Part shown: in pieces, positions 49,380 to 50,000 of the stretch | Position numbering within the stretch: position 1 is the stretch's first letter | How the letters are laid out: the number at the start of each line of letters is the position of its first letter | From: Cristatella mucedo | Lineage: Eukaryota > Bryozoa > Phylactolaemata > Cristatellidae | DNA: 50,000 nt | Assembly (NCBI GenBank): GCA_009760855.2 | Contig: WPIO01000068.1 | Coordinates: forward strand, 1,482,501-1,532,500 | Direction of reading: 5' to 3' | Translations under genes and position numbers: made by a program | Notes under the pieces: model-generated | Databases searched by the model: none | Told to the model about the DNA's origin: nothing | The model's input: the letters and a program-made list of their open reading frames with translations, nothing else

Positions 49380-50000
49380 ACCCCCCCCCCCAGTAGCCAG
49401 TTTGCTGCCTCATTGGCATGTAGTGTTCTTCTACGATGATTGTTTTGAATGTGTAGGTGCAGCAATTGCAAGCGATTTCCCTCAAGCTTGAGCCTAGTCA
49501 CCTAGCTTGTTATCGCTTGGTTATGTGCATGCATGTATGCATTCTTTGTTAAAGTGCACCGTACTGCTGCATCGTGCATGTGTGCAGTGGTAGGATGCCC
49601 GCCAGGGGCAGCGATGTCTCTTTGCTGCAATAGCGCAGGTTTGACAAACGAATTATGACTGGAATTGTGAGTAAACTGCAGCCCCCAGTTTTCTTCACTG
49701 GCCATTTTGCCGATTGTGCTCGCTTTTGAGCTTGTTTTCATTCACGGTGTCTGTTCATTTGAATGAATGCGCATGTACACTCTTGCTTATGTGCTTGTGC
49801 CTTGACTCTCATACAAACTAGTATATACCTTCACTCACGTGCCCTGTGCTCACATACGCATGGTTCCACTCACTCGTGCGCATGCATGCTCACATTTATT
49901 ACTCTAAAATCAGACTTCCGTTCTCCCTCTTCCATTTTCTCCCAGTCTCCCGGTTCTCTCTCTCTCATTATATTTCTCTCTCATTCCTTTGTCGCTATGT
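49380..50000. other. Presumed intron, no feature recognised
   Basis: It begins with a C11 run (49381-49391) and ends in a pyrimidine-rich stretch with CTCCCAG at 49939-49945 that could be an acceptor. No further exon is visible before the window ends. Confidence 0.35.

Overview
The window is animal (metazoan) genomic DNA, not bacterial. It has one clear host protein gene, candidate splice sites, CpG-rich islands in moderately AT-rich DNA, very long dinucleotide repeats, and dense old transposable elements: LINEs of the CR1/L2 kind, tRNA-derived SINEs and hAT DNA transposons. I cannot name the species. A SPIN-like hAT element, if correctly identified, would fit the patchy set of animals in which that family is known, but does not identify the host.

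The only confident host gene is an SLC26/SulP anion transporter on the minus strand (about 19.0-21.3 kb). Its whole membrane core and STAS domain lie in one uninterrupted exon inside a CpG-rich block. No ATG precedes the core in that exon, so a short upstream exon is inferred. Other host material is weaker: CpG-rich islands near 0.9-1.3, 12.8-13.3, 17.0-17.9, 24.7-25.8, 27.0-28.4, 38.4-39.1 and 44.9-45.5 kb. Several carry an ATG followed by a consensus splice donor (1194-1275 +, 24711-24732 +, 27001-27102 +, 28070-28117 -, 38611-38807 -). A candidate two-exon gene start lies at 48220-48254 and 49203-49366 (+), with matching intron phases.

Repeats fill much of the rest. LINE family A (CR1/L2-like endonuclease plus reverse transcriptase, ending in an ATT-type microsatellite) has about ten copies or fragments: 25-420, 2245-4207, 6224-9340, 10930-11033, 12315-12400, 15875-16412, 25828-26556, 30337-30700, 31440-32776, 33585-34020, 42020-43275 and 45873-46785. 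All are broken. LINE family B, with a related 3' end, is at 4955-5140, 11385-11700, 16858-16990, 22640-23815 and 44312-44410. SINE family 1 has four copies (5620, 15288, 17948, 26709). SINE family 2 has about nine copies, and its last 50-60 bases resemble the LINE 3' ends, which suggests the LINE machinery mobilised it. A third possible SINE has two copies.

DNA transposons include a SPIN-like non-autonomous hAT element (14497-14817), a decayed hAT transposase fragment with the DUF4371-type C-terminal region (4208-4960, -), and two related small terminal-inverted-repeat elements (42628-42864 and 43492-43806), the first inserted in a LINE with an 8-bp target duplication. A decayed copy of a widespread orphan protein family, probably transposon-borne, is at 28580-29520 (-).

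The window reads as a gene-poor, repeat-rich interval in which one transporter gene is flanked by layered, nested transposon debris and long purine/pyrimidine repeats. I found no CRISPR array, operon or true tRNA/rRNA gene, and no convincing undescribed system. The most informative signals are the shared LINE-SINE tail, the SPIN-like element, the unusual SLC26 exon and anion-site sequence, and two long perfect hairpins.
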